Shown: positions 17,458 through 25,208 of the stretch, one piece after another
Layout of the letters: each line of letters begins with the position of its first letter
How positions within the stretch are numbered: position 1 is the first letter of the stretch
Notes under the pieces: model-generated
Database searches by the model: none
Seen by the model: the letters and a program-made list of their open reading frames with translations, nothing else
Told to the model about the DNA's origin: nothing
DNA from: Draconibacterium orientale
Lineage (GTDB): Bacteria > Bacteroidota > Bacteroidia > Bacteroidales > JAIFNL01
Assembly: GCA_022729915.1 (NCBI GenBank)
Contig: DZBP01000008.1
Coordinates: 1 to 42,867, forward strand
Direction of reading: 5' to 3'
Length of the DNA stretch: 42,867 bases
Translations under genes and position numbers: made by a program

Positions 17458-17498
17458 AATTTTTCTTTTTTTTTGTATTTTTAAAATACGATTTTTGA

Positions 17499-17637
17499 AT
17501 TAAGCACCAGTGCTATTTTAATTTGAGCAAGTCTTTTGTAATCAAATAGTTTTTAAGCACTTAGCAAAATGAAATATACAATTTAATTTGGCTTACTATT
17601 TAAAAGTTAAACTAAGTAGTAAAGCAAATTTAATTGT
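17499..17637 (-). repeat. Dyad repeat family, copy C (longest)
   Basis: The first part (17499-17570) carries TTAAGCACCAGTGCTATTTTA, TTTTGTAATCAAATAG and TTTTTAAGCACTTAGC and is the reverse complement of copy A. The second part is an inverted repeat with 21-base arms, 17578-17598 and 17617-17637, matching at 18 of 21 positions. It occupies the middle of the 468-base gap 17458-17925 upstream of lysC; the rest of that gap is A/T-rich with nothing else I can support. Confidence 0.65.
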
Positions 17638-17925
17638 GCATTTTATTCTATCAAATATTTATAAATTAATCGATTACAAATATATTTATTTCGAATAAAA
17701 TAGTAATTATTTTTATTTTTGAGGTATTCACAACAGAAATTTCATTTACACTTCTATAAAAAACCCCGCAGAATAAAAAACAATTTAAGACCTACTAATT
17801 TATTTCAAAAAAAATTGCAACTACAAAAGAGTAATTGCAATTTAAAATCATTTTGGGCTCAAAAATATAAAATATTCTCCAATTTTATACTTTTTCTTTC
17901 AATTTGTAAGTTATTTTTTTGTTAA

Positions 17926-18978
17926 TTAGTTCAAATCCACATTTCCATATTTGGTTTCAATATCAATAGTTGCTTTTGCAGCTTTATCGTTACCTACTAA
18001 ACCCCAGTATTTTGTGCGTGTAGTTTCTTTTATTTTACTCAATTCTTTTGAGTCTGGCACATTTATGTTAGCATATTGAGCTTCAGCATTCAGCTTATAC
18101 GAAACAGTAGGGTCAATTCCCAAATTAATTGAACCATAAGAATTTACGATTTCAATTTTCTTAAAATCGTTTGAAATTTTTTCAACACCTGTGTTGGTAT
18201 ATTTTGTTTCGAGTTTTAGAATTTGCTTTACTAGCTCAATTTCAATGTCTGCATAAGCCGAAGTGGTTTTAAAAGCATTGACTGTTCCTATTTTGTAACT
18301 ATCATATTTTGAGTCAGCTACCATTAAATTAACCGATTTAACGCCCAATTTTGAGTATTTTGAACTCGATATAATTGCATTTGCATCGCCAATTGATAAT
18401 TTTGAATAACTCAATTCCAATTTTAAATAATTGCAATTGTCTATTCTACTGCTTTTTGAGTATTGTAAGTTTACAATTCCGTAAGGCTTAGAATTGTCGC
18501 CCGAAAGTGTATTTATTTTAAGAGCGCCATATTTTACCGTTACGTTGAACTTATTAGAAAGTTCATTGATAAATACATCGCCAAATTTATTTTCGAGTTT
18601 TAAATATAAATTTTTTGGCATTTTAACTTTGTAATTAATGCTAAATTCTACATTATTAAAACTACCTTCCAAATCGGTACGTCCAAAAATATCATCACCA
18701 GATTTAGAGAGACTTACCGAAATTTTTTTCATAACTTCCTCGGCTTTCGATGCACTTGAAGCATCAACTTTGATAAAAACTTCAATTTGAACAGAGTTCT
18801 TGTCCCAATTTTCAATGTCGATATTACCGTATTTATTTTCTAAATTTACAACCGAATTATCTGTTGTAGTGAATGTTTCTTGCAATTTTTTAGTAATTTC
18901 TTCGGCATTAATTGTTACAACAAAAATAAGCTGAAAAATCACCAACAAGAAGAGCTGATAAATTTGTTTTGTTTTCAT
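17926..18978 (-). CDS. Exported DUF4097-like beta-repeat protein
   Basis: A 350-residue protein from the ATG at 18976-18978, which gives a good signal peptide (MKTKQIYQLFLLVIFQLIFVVTINAEE); an upstream TTG start would put 17 extra residues before it and is less likely. The mature part is a chain of short beta repeats: LENKYGNIDIENW, LENKFGDVFINEL, VKYGALKINTL, LSYSKLSIGDA, SSKYSKLGVKSV, ETKYGNVDLN. This ladder resembles DUF4097/putative adhesin proteins, which usually form a beta-helix. It should be periplasmic or surface attached. It is the last gene of an apparent ECF sigma, anti-sigma, DUF4097 operon; such trios are frequent in Bacteroidota, and I infer it is a target or sensor part of the same envelope-stress unit. 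Confidence 0.75.
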   Translation of the reverse strand: MKTKQIYQLFLLVIFQLIFVVTINAEEITKKLQETFTTTDNSVVNLENKYGNIDIENWDKNSVQIEVFIKVDASSASKAEEVMKKISVSLSKSGDDIFGRTDLEGSFNNVEFSINYKVKMPKNLYLKLENKFGDVFINELSNKFNVTVKYGALKINTLSGDNSKPYGIVNLQYSKSSRIDNCNYLKLELSYSKLSIGDANAIISSSKYSKLGVKSVNLMVADSKYDSYKIGTVNAFKTTSAYADIEIELVKQILKLETKYTNTGVEKISNDFKKIEIVNSYGSINLGIDPTVSYKLNAEAQYANINVPDSKELSKIKETTRTKYWGLVGNDKAAKATIDIETKYGNVDLN

Positions 18979-19050
18979 GGCTTTATATTTAAATAATTTA
19001 TAATTTACTTGTATTGAATATATTATCAAGCAGGCAGAGTAAAAAAAATG

Positions 19051-19566
19051 CTAGCAATTTTCTTTTACCTTAGCTATTACTTTGTTCAAAAATTCAGAAC
19101 GCTCTTGCATATTCATAATCATTGCATTGATTATCAATTTATTCTGGCTATTTTGCCTTAGCTCATTTTCGAGCTCGTTGTAATTGGTTTCAAAGTTTTT
19201 TAGTTCGTTCAAAATTTCATTTTTATTAATATCTGAATTTTTGCAATCCAATTGTTTGAACTCCAAAAGTTCTTTGGTAAAATTATCTTCGTAGTAATCT
19301 TGAACTTCATAAAAATCTGAATTTGCCAATTTAATTTGATAATTTGGAGTTACGTTTTTATTCAAACCATTATTTAGCAATGTAGCCAAAACAGCTGAAA
19401 AAATTAAAAAAATAAAAACCGCCGCAAAACTGTATCTTCTTTTAATTCTGAAAACTGTTTTTGTCGATTTTTGAGCTTCCATTTTTTGCATAAAACGATT
19501 GAAATGCTCAGCATCTGGTTCTTCCGAACTAAATAATTCTTTGTTATTTTTTATAAACTCTTCCAT
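19051..19566 (-). CDS. Membrane-anchored anti-sigma factor-like protein
   Basis: A 171-residue protein using the ATG at 19564-19566 (the longer frame begins with TTG). The first 55 residues are soluble and acidic, then RIKRRYSFAAVFIFLIFSAVLATLLNN gives one membrane segment with positive residues on the cytoplasmic side, followed by about 95 residues outside the membrane rich in Lys, Glu and Asn (LENELRQNSQNKLIINAM). A short cytoplasmic part, one membrane helix and a periplasmic helical part is the usual plan of anti-sigma factors. I see no ZAS zinc motif (HxxxCxxC). It follows the ECF sigma gene and precedes the exported protein. The assignment rests more on order and topology than on motifs. 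Confidence 0.6.
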   Translation of the reverse strand: MEEFIKNNKELFSSEEPDAEHFNRFMQKMEAQKSTKTVFRIKRRYSFAAVFIFLIFSAVLATLLNNGLNKNVTPNYQIKLANSDFYEVQDYYEDNFTKELLEFKQLDCKNSDINKNEILNELKNFETNYNELENELRQNSQNKLIINAMIMNMQERSEFLNKVIAKVKENC

Positions 19567-19630
19567 TTTGTCAATTTTTAGTAATATATATGGTAAAATT
19601 GGTTTTTCGTAATGAGCCAACTTAATTGGG

Positions 19631-19700
19631 TTTTTTATTTTAGCAAATGCTTAAAATTCATTTGATTACAAAAAAAGATGCTCCTAATAAAATAGCACTA
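19631..19700 (-). repeat. Dyad repeat family, copy D, inside the sigma-factor operon
   Basis: Blocks TTAAAATTCATTTGATTACAAA and AATAGCACTACCGC match copies A and C. It fills the 131-base space between the sigma-factor gene and the anti-sigma gene. Its right end overlaps the sigma-factor stop codon (19698-19700), so the repeat appears to have supplied it. Confidence 0.55.
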
Positions 19701-20237
19701 CCGCTTTTTTTCGTTCAAAATTGTAATGAGCTTTTGTTTAGCTCTTGTAAATTGCGACCTTGAGGCAGATGCTGTAATTCCAAGTATTTCAGCTATTTCG
19801 CTATGGTCGTAACCTTCGAGCAAATAAAGTGAGAAAACGATTCTGAAACCATCAGAAAGCTTTTTCATAGCTTCTTTAATTTCTTCAACTTGCTCATTTA
19901 CCGACAGTTCAAATGAAAATTCATCGTTCTCGCTACTTACATCATGCTTTTCTTTGAGTTCGTCAAATTTTACTCGCTTTTTTTTCAAAAAGTCAAGTGA
20001 TTTATTAATGACAATCCGTTTGAGCCATGCTCCAAAGCTTACTTCACCTTTGTAAGAATCGAAGTTTAAAAAAGCAGAAATAAAAGCTTCTTGCATCAAA
20101 TCCTCCGTCTCAATTCTTGAATTTACTATTCGTAAAGCTGTGTTGTACATAGCTTTATAGTACAATTTATAGATTTCAAATTGAGCTTTTTTATCGCCAA
20201 GTTGTAATCTTTGTAATAAATCGCTTTGCTGAATCAT
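19698..20237 (-). CDS. ECF-type RNA polymerase sigma factor
   Basis: A 179-residue sigma-70 relative of the extracytoplasmic-function group; the ATG at 20235-20237 is preferred to a GTG five codons upstream because an AG-rich stretch precedes it. Region 2 is seen as FEIYKLYYKAMYNTALRI, ETEDLMQEAFISAF and FGAWLKRIVINKSLD; region 4 as FSLYLLEGYDHSEIAEILGI and SRSQFTRAKQKL. It should direct RNA polymerase to a small set of promoters when released by its anti-sigma factor, here probably the next gene downstream. The stop codon lies in repeat copy D, so the last residues (EKKR) could have been altered by the insertion. Upstream is the 575-base A/T-rich gap. Confidence 0.92.
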   Translation of the reverse strand: MIQQSDLLQRLQLGDKKAQFEIYKLYYKAMYNTALRIVNSRIETEDLMQEAFISAFLNFDSYKGEVSFGAWLKRIVINKSLDFLKKKRVKFDELKEKHDVSSENDEFSFELSVNEQVEEIKEAMKKLSDGFRIVFSLYLLEGYDHSEIAEILGITASASRSQFTRAKQKLITILNEKKR

Positions 20238-20675
20238 ACTTTTTTCTTCCACTTGCTTTCTATTTTAAATGACGATGAGAAATTAGAAAAGCTGCAAACA
20301 ATTGCATTTTTTCTTATTTTTTTTTAAAAGAATAATATTGTTTCTAGCTGTTTGTTTTTTTGCAATAATTTAATTTTTTTGCTCTAAACAAACAAAAATA
20401 AATTAAATGATATTCGCAATATATCAACTAATTTCAATTTTTTTACAAAATCTAACGGCTATTGCATTTTTTTAATGAAAGTGAGTCTAATTGTAATATT
20501 CTAATTTTCAAACAATAAAGAAAATAATTCAATAATTACTTTTATTACACTTTCAAAATGTAAAAAAATATAAAAGTTGAAGAGAAACTAAATATCAAAA
20601 ACAACTAATTATCAATAAGTTAATAAAAAAAATGGGTCAAATTGGAATTCTAAAATTATAAAAAAAAGTGAAATA
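20238..20675. other. A/T-rich gap with no visible gene
   Basis: Between the sigma-factor start and the terminator of HTH gene 2. It is low-complexity and holds no conserved reading frame; the sigma-factor promoter should be here, but I see no good TTG-N19-TAnnTTTG match near its start, which would be in keeping with autoregulated ECF promoters of another type. Confidence 0.4.
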
Positions 20676-20708
20676 AAAAAAGCTACCTTTTTTGAAGGTA
20701 GCTTTTTT
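20676..20708 (-). terminator. Terminator downstream of HTH gene 2
   Basis: Stem AGCTACCTT / AAGGTAGCT with a 5-base loop, extended by A-run and T-run (20676-20689 and 20695-20708). It is symmetrical and so works on both strands, but its neighbour on the minus strand is the HTH gene ending about 105 bases away. Confidence 0.7.
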
Positions 20709-20812
20709 AAAAAAGCAAAAGATTTTAACATTTTACCAAAATCAAATTTTTAATTATTTTGGCTTGTATTGAAAATTTTCAATCGTCTGTTTTTTTTGTA
20801 TATAACAGAAAA

Positions 20813-21082
20813 CTAAGCTTCTACTTCGTTTTCTTTGCGTGGACGACCTGAGCGAGGAGCATCGGCTAAGCCTTGAATTCCTTTTTCGCTCCATCTTCTA
20901 AGCCATTCGCTTACGGTGTCTCTATCAACTTCAAAAATATCTGAAAGCAAATCAATTCTGATTTTTTTTGCACTTAATAAAATTGCGTGAGCTCTTTGAC
21001 GCACTTTAAAACTATTGCTTGTTCTCATTAATTCGTACAAGCTAATTTTTTCTCTACCATTTAATTTTGTAACGTATTTCAT
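20813..21082 (-). CDS. Stand-alone helix-turn-helix protein, IS630-transposase N-domain type (paralogue 2)
   Basis: An 89-residue paralogue of the protein at 14410-14685 with the same layout: KVRQRAHAILLSAKK, LSDIFEVDRDTVSEWLRRW, GIQGLADAPRSGRPRK. No catalytic DDE domain follows. Differences cluster at the N-terminus and in the linker after the recognition helix, whereas the helices stay nearly unchanged. It has its own promoter, the same operator words upstream and an independent terminator. It points toward the other copy across about 6 kb. Like its partner it is best read as a small DNA-binding regulator descended from a transposase domain. Whether both bind the same sites, or one another's promoter, cannot be told from sequence. 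Confidence 0.8.
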   Translation of the reverse strand: MKYVTKLNGREKISLYELMRTSNSFKVRQRAHAILLSAKKIRIDLLSDIFEVDRDTVSEWLRRWSEKGIQGLADAPRSGRPRKENEVEA

Positions 21083-21209
21083 AACTCAAATTTTTTAGTT
21101 GTTTATTTTTTCTTTTTTTAGTTTGCCCCTCGTTTTATGAAAGGAAGCTTATTATGTGTTAGAAATTCTAAGAATTTCATTTCTAATTTTCTTTCTGATT
21201 TTCTTGATA

Positions 21210-21240
21210 CAAAGGTAATGTGTTTGAAAAGCCTATACAA
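21210..21240 (-). promoter_or_regulatory. Promoter of HTH gene 2
   Basis: On the minus strand TTG (21238-21240), 20 bases, TACCTTTG (21210-21217), then TATCAA. Spacer and following bases match the paralogue's promoter. The leader is about 120 bases. Confidence 0.6.
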
Positions 21241-21264
21241 GAGAGCTTTTTACTGTTTTTTTAT

Positions 21265-21333
21265 GTAATTTTAAGGGGGTAAAAGATGAGTTGAAGCAGT
21301 AATTTTACGCAAGTGTTAGGTAATTTAACGCAT
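21265..21333 (-). promoter_or_regulatory. Operator-like sites upstream of HTH gene 2
   Basis: Minus-strand CTTGCGTAAAATTACTG (21297-21313) is identical to the word in the array upstream of HTH gene 1. A variant GCGTTAAATTACC (21319-21331) lies 21 bp farther upstream and another, CCTTAAAATTAC (21265-21276), 34 bp downstream toward the promoter. The rest of the 334-base gap 21083-21416 is the leader of HTH gene 2, its promoter and a terminator. Confidence 0.55.
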
Positions 21334-21347
21334 GTTTTTAAGTAAAA

Positions 21348-21374
21348 AAAACCGACTTTCTTTAGGTCGGTTTT
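21348..21374 (-). terminator. Terminator of the response regulator gene
   Basis: Stem AAAACCGAC / GTCGGTTTT with a 9-base loop and flanking A/T runs, about 43 bases downstream of the response regulator stop. Confidence 0.7.
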
Positions 21375-21416
21375 GTATATTCAATTGATATTATGAGACT
21401 TAGCTTTTAAAAAAAA

Positions 21417-22055
21417 TTATTTATCTACCAGTTTATTTTTCATTGCATGAGCTACAAGTTGCACACTATTTTTGCAACCGGTTTTGGCGAGTAACTTACT
21501 TTTATGTCCAATAACTGTTCGCTCGCTGATAAAAAGTTCTTCTGCTATTTCGTCGTTTGACATGCCTTCGCAGATAAGTGCTAAAACTTCAATTTCGCGT
21601 TTTGTGAATTGCTCTTTGTCTTCTTTTGGCGCCATTTTTTTTGTAAAAAAAGTCCAAAGTTCTTCCGAAAAATAATTTTGACCTTGGCTAATGAGTGTAA
21701 TGGCTTTCTCAAGTCCTTCTTTTGTAATGTTTTTAATCAAATAGCCTTTTGCACCGGCATCTATCATGTTTTGAACGTAATTATCGTCCACAAACATCGA
21801 AAGTGCAATGATTTTAAGATTTGGATTTTTGTCTAAAGCTTTTTTTGTTGTCTCAATTCCGTTAATTCCGGGCATTTCAATATCCATAAAAACCATATCG
21901 GCATCAGGATATTTATCGAGCAAATCTAAAAGATCTTCTCCGTTAGAACTTTCAGCAATTATTTTAGTATTTTTAAGCCTATTTATGGTTGTAATTAGTC
22001 CTTTCCGAAAAATTTCGTGATCATCAACAACTATAATCCTAGTTTCTTTTTTCAT
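21417..22055 (-). CDS. NarL/FixJ-type response regulator
   Basis: A 212-residue two-component regulator from the ATG at 22053-22055 (an in-frame TTG lies three codons upstream). The receiver domain (1-120) has the acidic pair Asp11-Asp12, the phosphorylated residue Asp58 in VFMDIEMPG, and KGYLIKN with the conserved Lys. A LuxR-type helix-turn-helix follows at about 145-205: FTKREIEVLALICEGMSNDEIAEELFISERTV-GHKSKL. It should bind DNA after phosphorylation by the kinase encoded 314 bases upstream on the same strand. Targets are not indicated. Confidence 0.93.
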   Translation of the reverse strand: MKKETRIIVVDDHEIFRKGLITTINRLKNTKIIAESSNGEDLLDLLDKYPDADMVFMDIEMPGINGIETTKKALDKNPNLKIIALSMFVDDNYVQNMIDAGAKGYLIKNITKEGLEKAITLISQGQNYFSEELWTFFTKKMAPKEDKEQFTKREIEVLALICEGMSNDEIAEELFISERTVIGHKSKLLAKTGCKNSVQLVAHAMKNKLVDK

Positions 22056-22206
22056 GTGTTTCAATATTTTAGAGATGTAGCAATGTGCTAATTACAACTA
22101 TTCATTGCTTTTTTTGCGTCTCAAATTAAAAATAGCCTTAGCTGTTTTAATATTCGATTCTCCTAAGTTAGTTATAAAAAAGCAAAATGCCTTTTACATA
22201 ACTTTA

Positions 22207-22214
22207 CAAAAGTA
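22207..22214 (-). promoter_or_regulatory. Candidate -7 element for the response regulator
   Basis: Minus-strand TACTTTTG; no TTG at the usual distance. It would give the regulator its own transcript with a leader of about 145 bases, inside the 314-base gap 22056-22369. The rest of that gap is A/T-rich with nothing else seen. Confidence 0.3.
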
Positions 22215-22369
22215 ATAAAAAAAACGGAATTCCTCACTAAAGAACAAAAAATTCTTATCTTTTTTTTGTTTCAAAAGTACACTTATACCCCATTTTTGAA
22301 AACTAAATTTTAATTTGCCGAAATAAAAAGAAATGGCAAAAAAAAAATCTGAAATAAAAAAGTTCGATT

Positions 22370-23872
22370 TCAGAAGTTAATATCAACGACTACGCTTACT
22401 CCTTGACCTAAAACACTCTTAATCATACAAGTACCATTTACAGATTTTGCTCTTGTAATGATGTTGTTTAAGCCCATTCCTTTGGTTCTGCTGTTCATAA
22501 CTGCCTGAACATCAAAGCCTACTCCATCGTCTTCATAAAGTAATTGCAACCGTTTATCTTTTTCGTTGAGAGTTATGTTAATGTGCTGTGCTTTAGCATA
22601 TTTTATTGTATTGTTTATCAATTCTTTAACAATTCTGTATAGAACAATTTCTACTGTTTTGTTAAAATGAGCAGAACTAACATTGGGGTCGAAAAAAACA
22701 TCAATATGTTCTACAACATTAATTTTTTGGCAAAAACTTTCGATTGCAGCAATTAAACCAAAATCCCTTATCACACTAGGCATCAGATTGTTAGAAATAT
22801 CTTTAGCACTTGCGATAGCTTCATCTATCATTTCGGTAGCTTGCAGTATCAACTCAGACTTGTCTTTTTTCTTCAAATCTTTGTCATCTAGCTGATTGAT
22901 AAAAAGTTTTATAGTTGATAGTAAAGGTCCCAAACCATCGTGCAAATCTTTTGCAAAACGCTTTCGTTCACGTTCTTCGGTTTCTATAATGGTTCTGAGA
23001 ATCATTTGCTCGTTTTCTTTTCTATCCACAATGTCATGAACCATAAGCATAACTTGCTTATTACTTTCACTTTGCAAGATTTTACTCCGAATCTGAACCG
23101 GAATAATTCTACCGTCTTTAGCCACCGCATAATCCATCGCCAAAGGACTCAAACGAGCTCCATTTTCAAAGAAATTACGAATTTGGTCAAAGTAATTATT
23201 AAAAATCATGCTATCTTGGCTAAAACTTTTCAATTCGTCCAATTCGTAGCCAAAGTACTCAGTTACAGCAGGATTAATTTGCACAAAGTGCATTTTAGAA
23301 TTTATAATAAAAACGGGATCGTTGCTATTTTTAATAATATAATTTAAGTTGGTTTTAGACTCGGCATTTTGACGGTCTGTAGATTGTTTGTTTAAAAAAT
23401 CCGAAATTATTTTTTGAATTGTTCTAATATCCGTTTTAAAATTTTCGGTATAAACAAAAGCTGCTTCGTTCTCAAGCGATATAAAACCAATGCTTTTTTT
23501 TGACCACAAAATAGGAAAAATAACCGATGCTTGAGTTTTTCTGCCAGCAAAAAAAGTTCTAAAATATTTTTCCGAAATTTCTTTTTCTCTGATAATAAAA
23601 GCCTTACCTTCTTTTAAGCGAGCAATAAAAGGATAATCAATGCTATTGATGTATTTTCGATACTCAATAATATGTTTTGAGTAAAAAGTAGCTATTTCAG
23701 CAGTAGAATCATTGGTATCAAAGGCATAATATAAAATAGTATCAAAGCGAAAATGTCGAGCAATAATGCGCAATAAACTCGGAAAAGCATCAATAGATTC
23801 ATTTTCAAGCATCAAATTGAAAAGTAAATGATAAAATTTTGTTTCCCTAATATTTTTTTGAGTTAAATCCAT
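22370..23872 (-). CDS. GAF-PAS sensor histidine kinase (HisKA_3 type)
   Basis: A 500-residue kinase without membrane segments. Residues about 15-155 look like a GAF domain; a PAS domain follows at about 165-290 (IIKNSNDPVFIINSKMHFVQINPAVTEYFGY in two parts, DGRIIPVQIRS). The dimerisation/phosphoacceptor region has His311 in DLHDGLGPLL, typical of NarX/DesK-type kinases, and the ATPase domain has NNTIKYAKA (N-box) and GVGFDV with GMGLNNI. It should phosphorylate the NarL-type regulator encoded next on the same strand. Lack of membrane helices implies a cytoplasmic signal, which the GAF/PAS domains would sense. Confidence 0.9.
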   Translation of the reverse strand: MDLTQKNIRETKFYHLLFNLMLENESIDAFPSLLRIIARHFRFDTILYYAFDTNDSTAEIATFYSKHIIEYRKYINSIDYPFIARLKEGKAFIIREKEISEKYFRTFFAGRKTQASVIFPILWSKKSIGFISLENEAAFVYTENFKTDIRTIQKIISDFLNKQSTDRQNAESKTNLNYIIKNSNDPVFIINSKMHFVQINPAVTEYFGYELDELKSFSQDSMIFNNYFDQIRNFFENGARLSPLAMDYAVAKDGRIIPVQIRSKILQSESNKQVMLMVHDIVDRKENEQMILRTIIETEERERKRFAKDLHDGLGPLLSTIKLFINQLDDKDLKKKDKSELILQATEMIDEAIASAKDISNNLMPSVIRDFGLIAAIESFCQKINVVEHIDVFFDPNVSSAHFNKTVEIVLYRIVKELINNTIKYAKAQHINITLNEKDKRLQLLYEDDGVGFDVQAVMNSRTKGMGLNNIITRAKSVNGTCMIKSVLGQGVSVVVDINF

Positions 23873-23911
23873 TTTCGCAGTTTTTGGTTAGAGTTGTTTC
23901 CAAAAAAAAAG

Positions 23912-24583
23912 TTAAAGAATTGATTTCAATAATTTTATAACTTTAAGTAGCATAGGGAAATTCAATGCAAGCAAAATGAAAAATAAGCTATAAATTGCAA
24001 TATTTATTTTTTTAGTTTGAGAAATAAATTTTAAAGCAGTTCCAAGCGATTTTTTTGGTTTAAATTTGCCTGAAAGGATTTGAGTCGAAAAAATTTCATC
24101 GAGCAACAAATGGCTAAAATATCCAACTCCAATTGCAAAAGCCATAATAAACCTATCCAAAATAGGAATGTTTACTAAGTTGAGAATCAGAAAAATAAGC
24201 AAAAAACTAATAAAAATAGCAGGGATAGAATGAAACATACCTCTATGTTTAGTAACTTTTTTAAAAATAGGTGGTAATGCAAAATTGACCAACAAAAAAG
24301 CAACTAAAGGTGCAACAAAAGAAGCAATTACATTTTCATTAGTCATATTATAGGTTACAAAAAAAGCGATTCCAGCTGCAACCAATGCATAAAACCCGAA
24401 TAAAATTTTAACAGGCGTACCGCTATCGCTATCCAAATCGGGTAAAAATGAGCCAATTGCAGTGTTCAAAAACACAAGCACAGCAACCGTTAGACTCGTA
24501 ATTATGCCTAACATGTAACTACTTATCATCAATATAAATCCGGTAGCAATTCCTACGGAAGAGTGAGTTTTAAATCCGGCCAT
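23912..24583 (-). CDS. YdjM-family membrane protein (putative metal-dependent hydrolase)
   Basis: A 223-residue membrane protein with about six hydrophobic segments. Diagnostic motifs are GSFLPDLDSD, the HRGMFHS block and YFSHLLLDEIF, which are the conserved acidic and His residues of the YdjM/LexA-binding inner-membrane family. The reaction is not known for the family. Its start codon lies inside the preceding PAP2 gene: the two overlap by 31 bases in different frames, so translation is likely coupled. I infer they act on a related lipid or membrane process. Confidence 0.8.
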   Translation of the reverse strand: MAGFKTHSSVGIATGFILMISSYMLGIITSLTVAVLVFLNTAIGSFLPDLDSDSGTPVKILFGFYALVAAGIAFFVTYNMTNENVIASFVAPLVAFLLVNFALPPIFKKVTKHRGMFHSIPAIFISFLLIFLILNLVNIPILDRFIMAFAIGVGYFSHLLLDEIFSTQILSGKFKPKKSLGTALKFISQTKKINIAIYSLFFILLALNFPMLLKVIKLLKSIL

Positions 24584-25152
24584 TTTTTTAAAACAAAATT
24601 AAATAAAAAATAAAATAACAAGGCAATTACAGTTCCGACTAATGCACCTCCCAAAATATCGAAAGGGTAATGTACACCCAAATAAATTCGGCTATACGAA
24701 ACCAAAAATGCCCAAATAAAAATAAAAAAAGTATATGCTTTTATATTGAAAATCAACGAAGTAAAACAAGCCAAACCAAACGTATTGGCGGCATGAGATG
24801 AAACAAAACCGTACAATCCGCCTTTGTAAAACTCACCATCTTCAAATTGGTGCAAATGCAACAAATTGGCAATTTGAGGGTTTTGACTTGGACGAAGGCG
24901 CTCAAAAACTTCTTTAAATAATTTCACCGAAGTTAAGTCGGCTAAAGAAACAGCCAAAAGCAGCAACAATAAAGCAAAAGAAGCTTTTCTGAGCTCAAAA
25001 CGTCTGAAAATGAACGCAAAAATTACCAAATATAAAGGAATCCATACTTTGCTCATGCTTAAAAACCACATAAGTTTGTCAAAAAAAGGAGTATGCAAAC
25101 TGTTTAAATACAGAAGCAAAGTAGTATCCCAATTTATTAAAATTTCAATCAT
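24553..25152 (-). CDS. PAP2-family membrane phosphatase
   Basis: A 199-residue integral membrane phosphatase with the three family motifs: KEVFERLRP (K-x6-RP), SSHAANTFG (in place of PSGH) and SRIYLGVHYPFD (SR-x5-H-x3-D). About five to six membrane helices separate them, placing the active site on the periplasmic side. Family members dephosphorylate undecaprenyl diphosphate, phosphatidic acid or phosphatidylglycerol phosphate; which one applies here is not clear. It overlaps the YdjM-like gene by 31 bases and lies 56 bases downstream of obgE. Confidence 0.9.
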   Translation of the reverse strand: MIEILINWDTTLLLYLNSLHTPFFDKLMWFLSMSKVWIPLYLVIFAFIFRRFELRKASFALLLLLLAVSLADLTSVKLFKEVFERLRPSQNPQIANLLHLHQFEDGEFYKGGLYGFVSSHAANTFGLACFTSLIFNIKAYTFFIFIWAFLVSYSRIYLGVHYPFDILGGALVGTVIALLFYFLFNFVLKKWPDLKLTLP

Positions 25153-25208
25153 ATAGCATGCTTTTGAAAGATTTTAAGAAAAATATTTTTATTCTAGAAT
25201 TCCAAAAA

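Noticed and set aside
17719-17925. Plus-strand 68-codon frame beside the DUF4097-like gene
   Set aside because: Low-complexity Lys/Phe/Asn translation in non-coding sequence, with no promoter or family likeness.
17458-17925. Lysine riboswitch in front of lysC
   Set aside because: No conserved L-box core could be found; the structured sequence there belongs to the dispersed repeat family.
18979-19029. TTG start extending the DUF4097-like protein by 17 residues
   Set aside because: The extension would precede a normal signal peptide; the ATG at 18976-18978 begins it properly. The same logic moved the starts of the anti-sigma, sigma, response regulator and ferritin genes.
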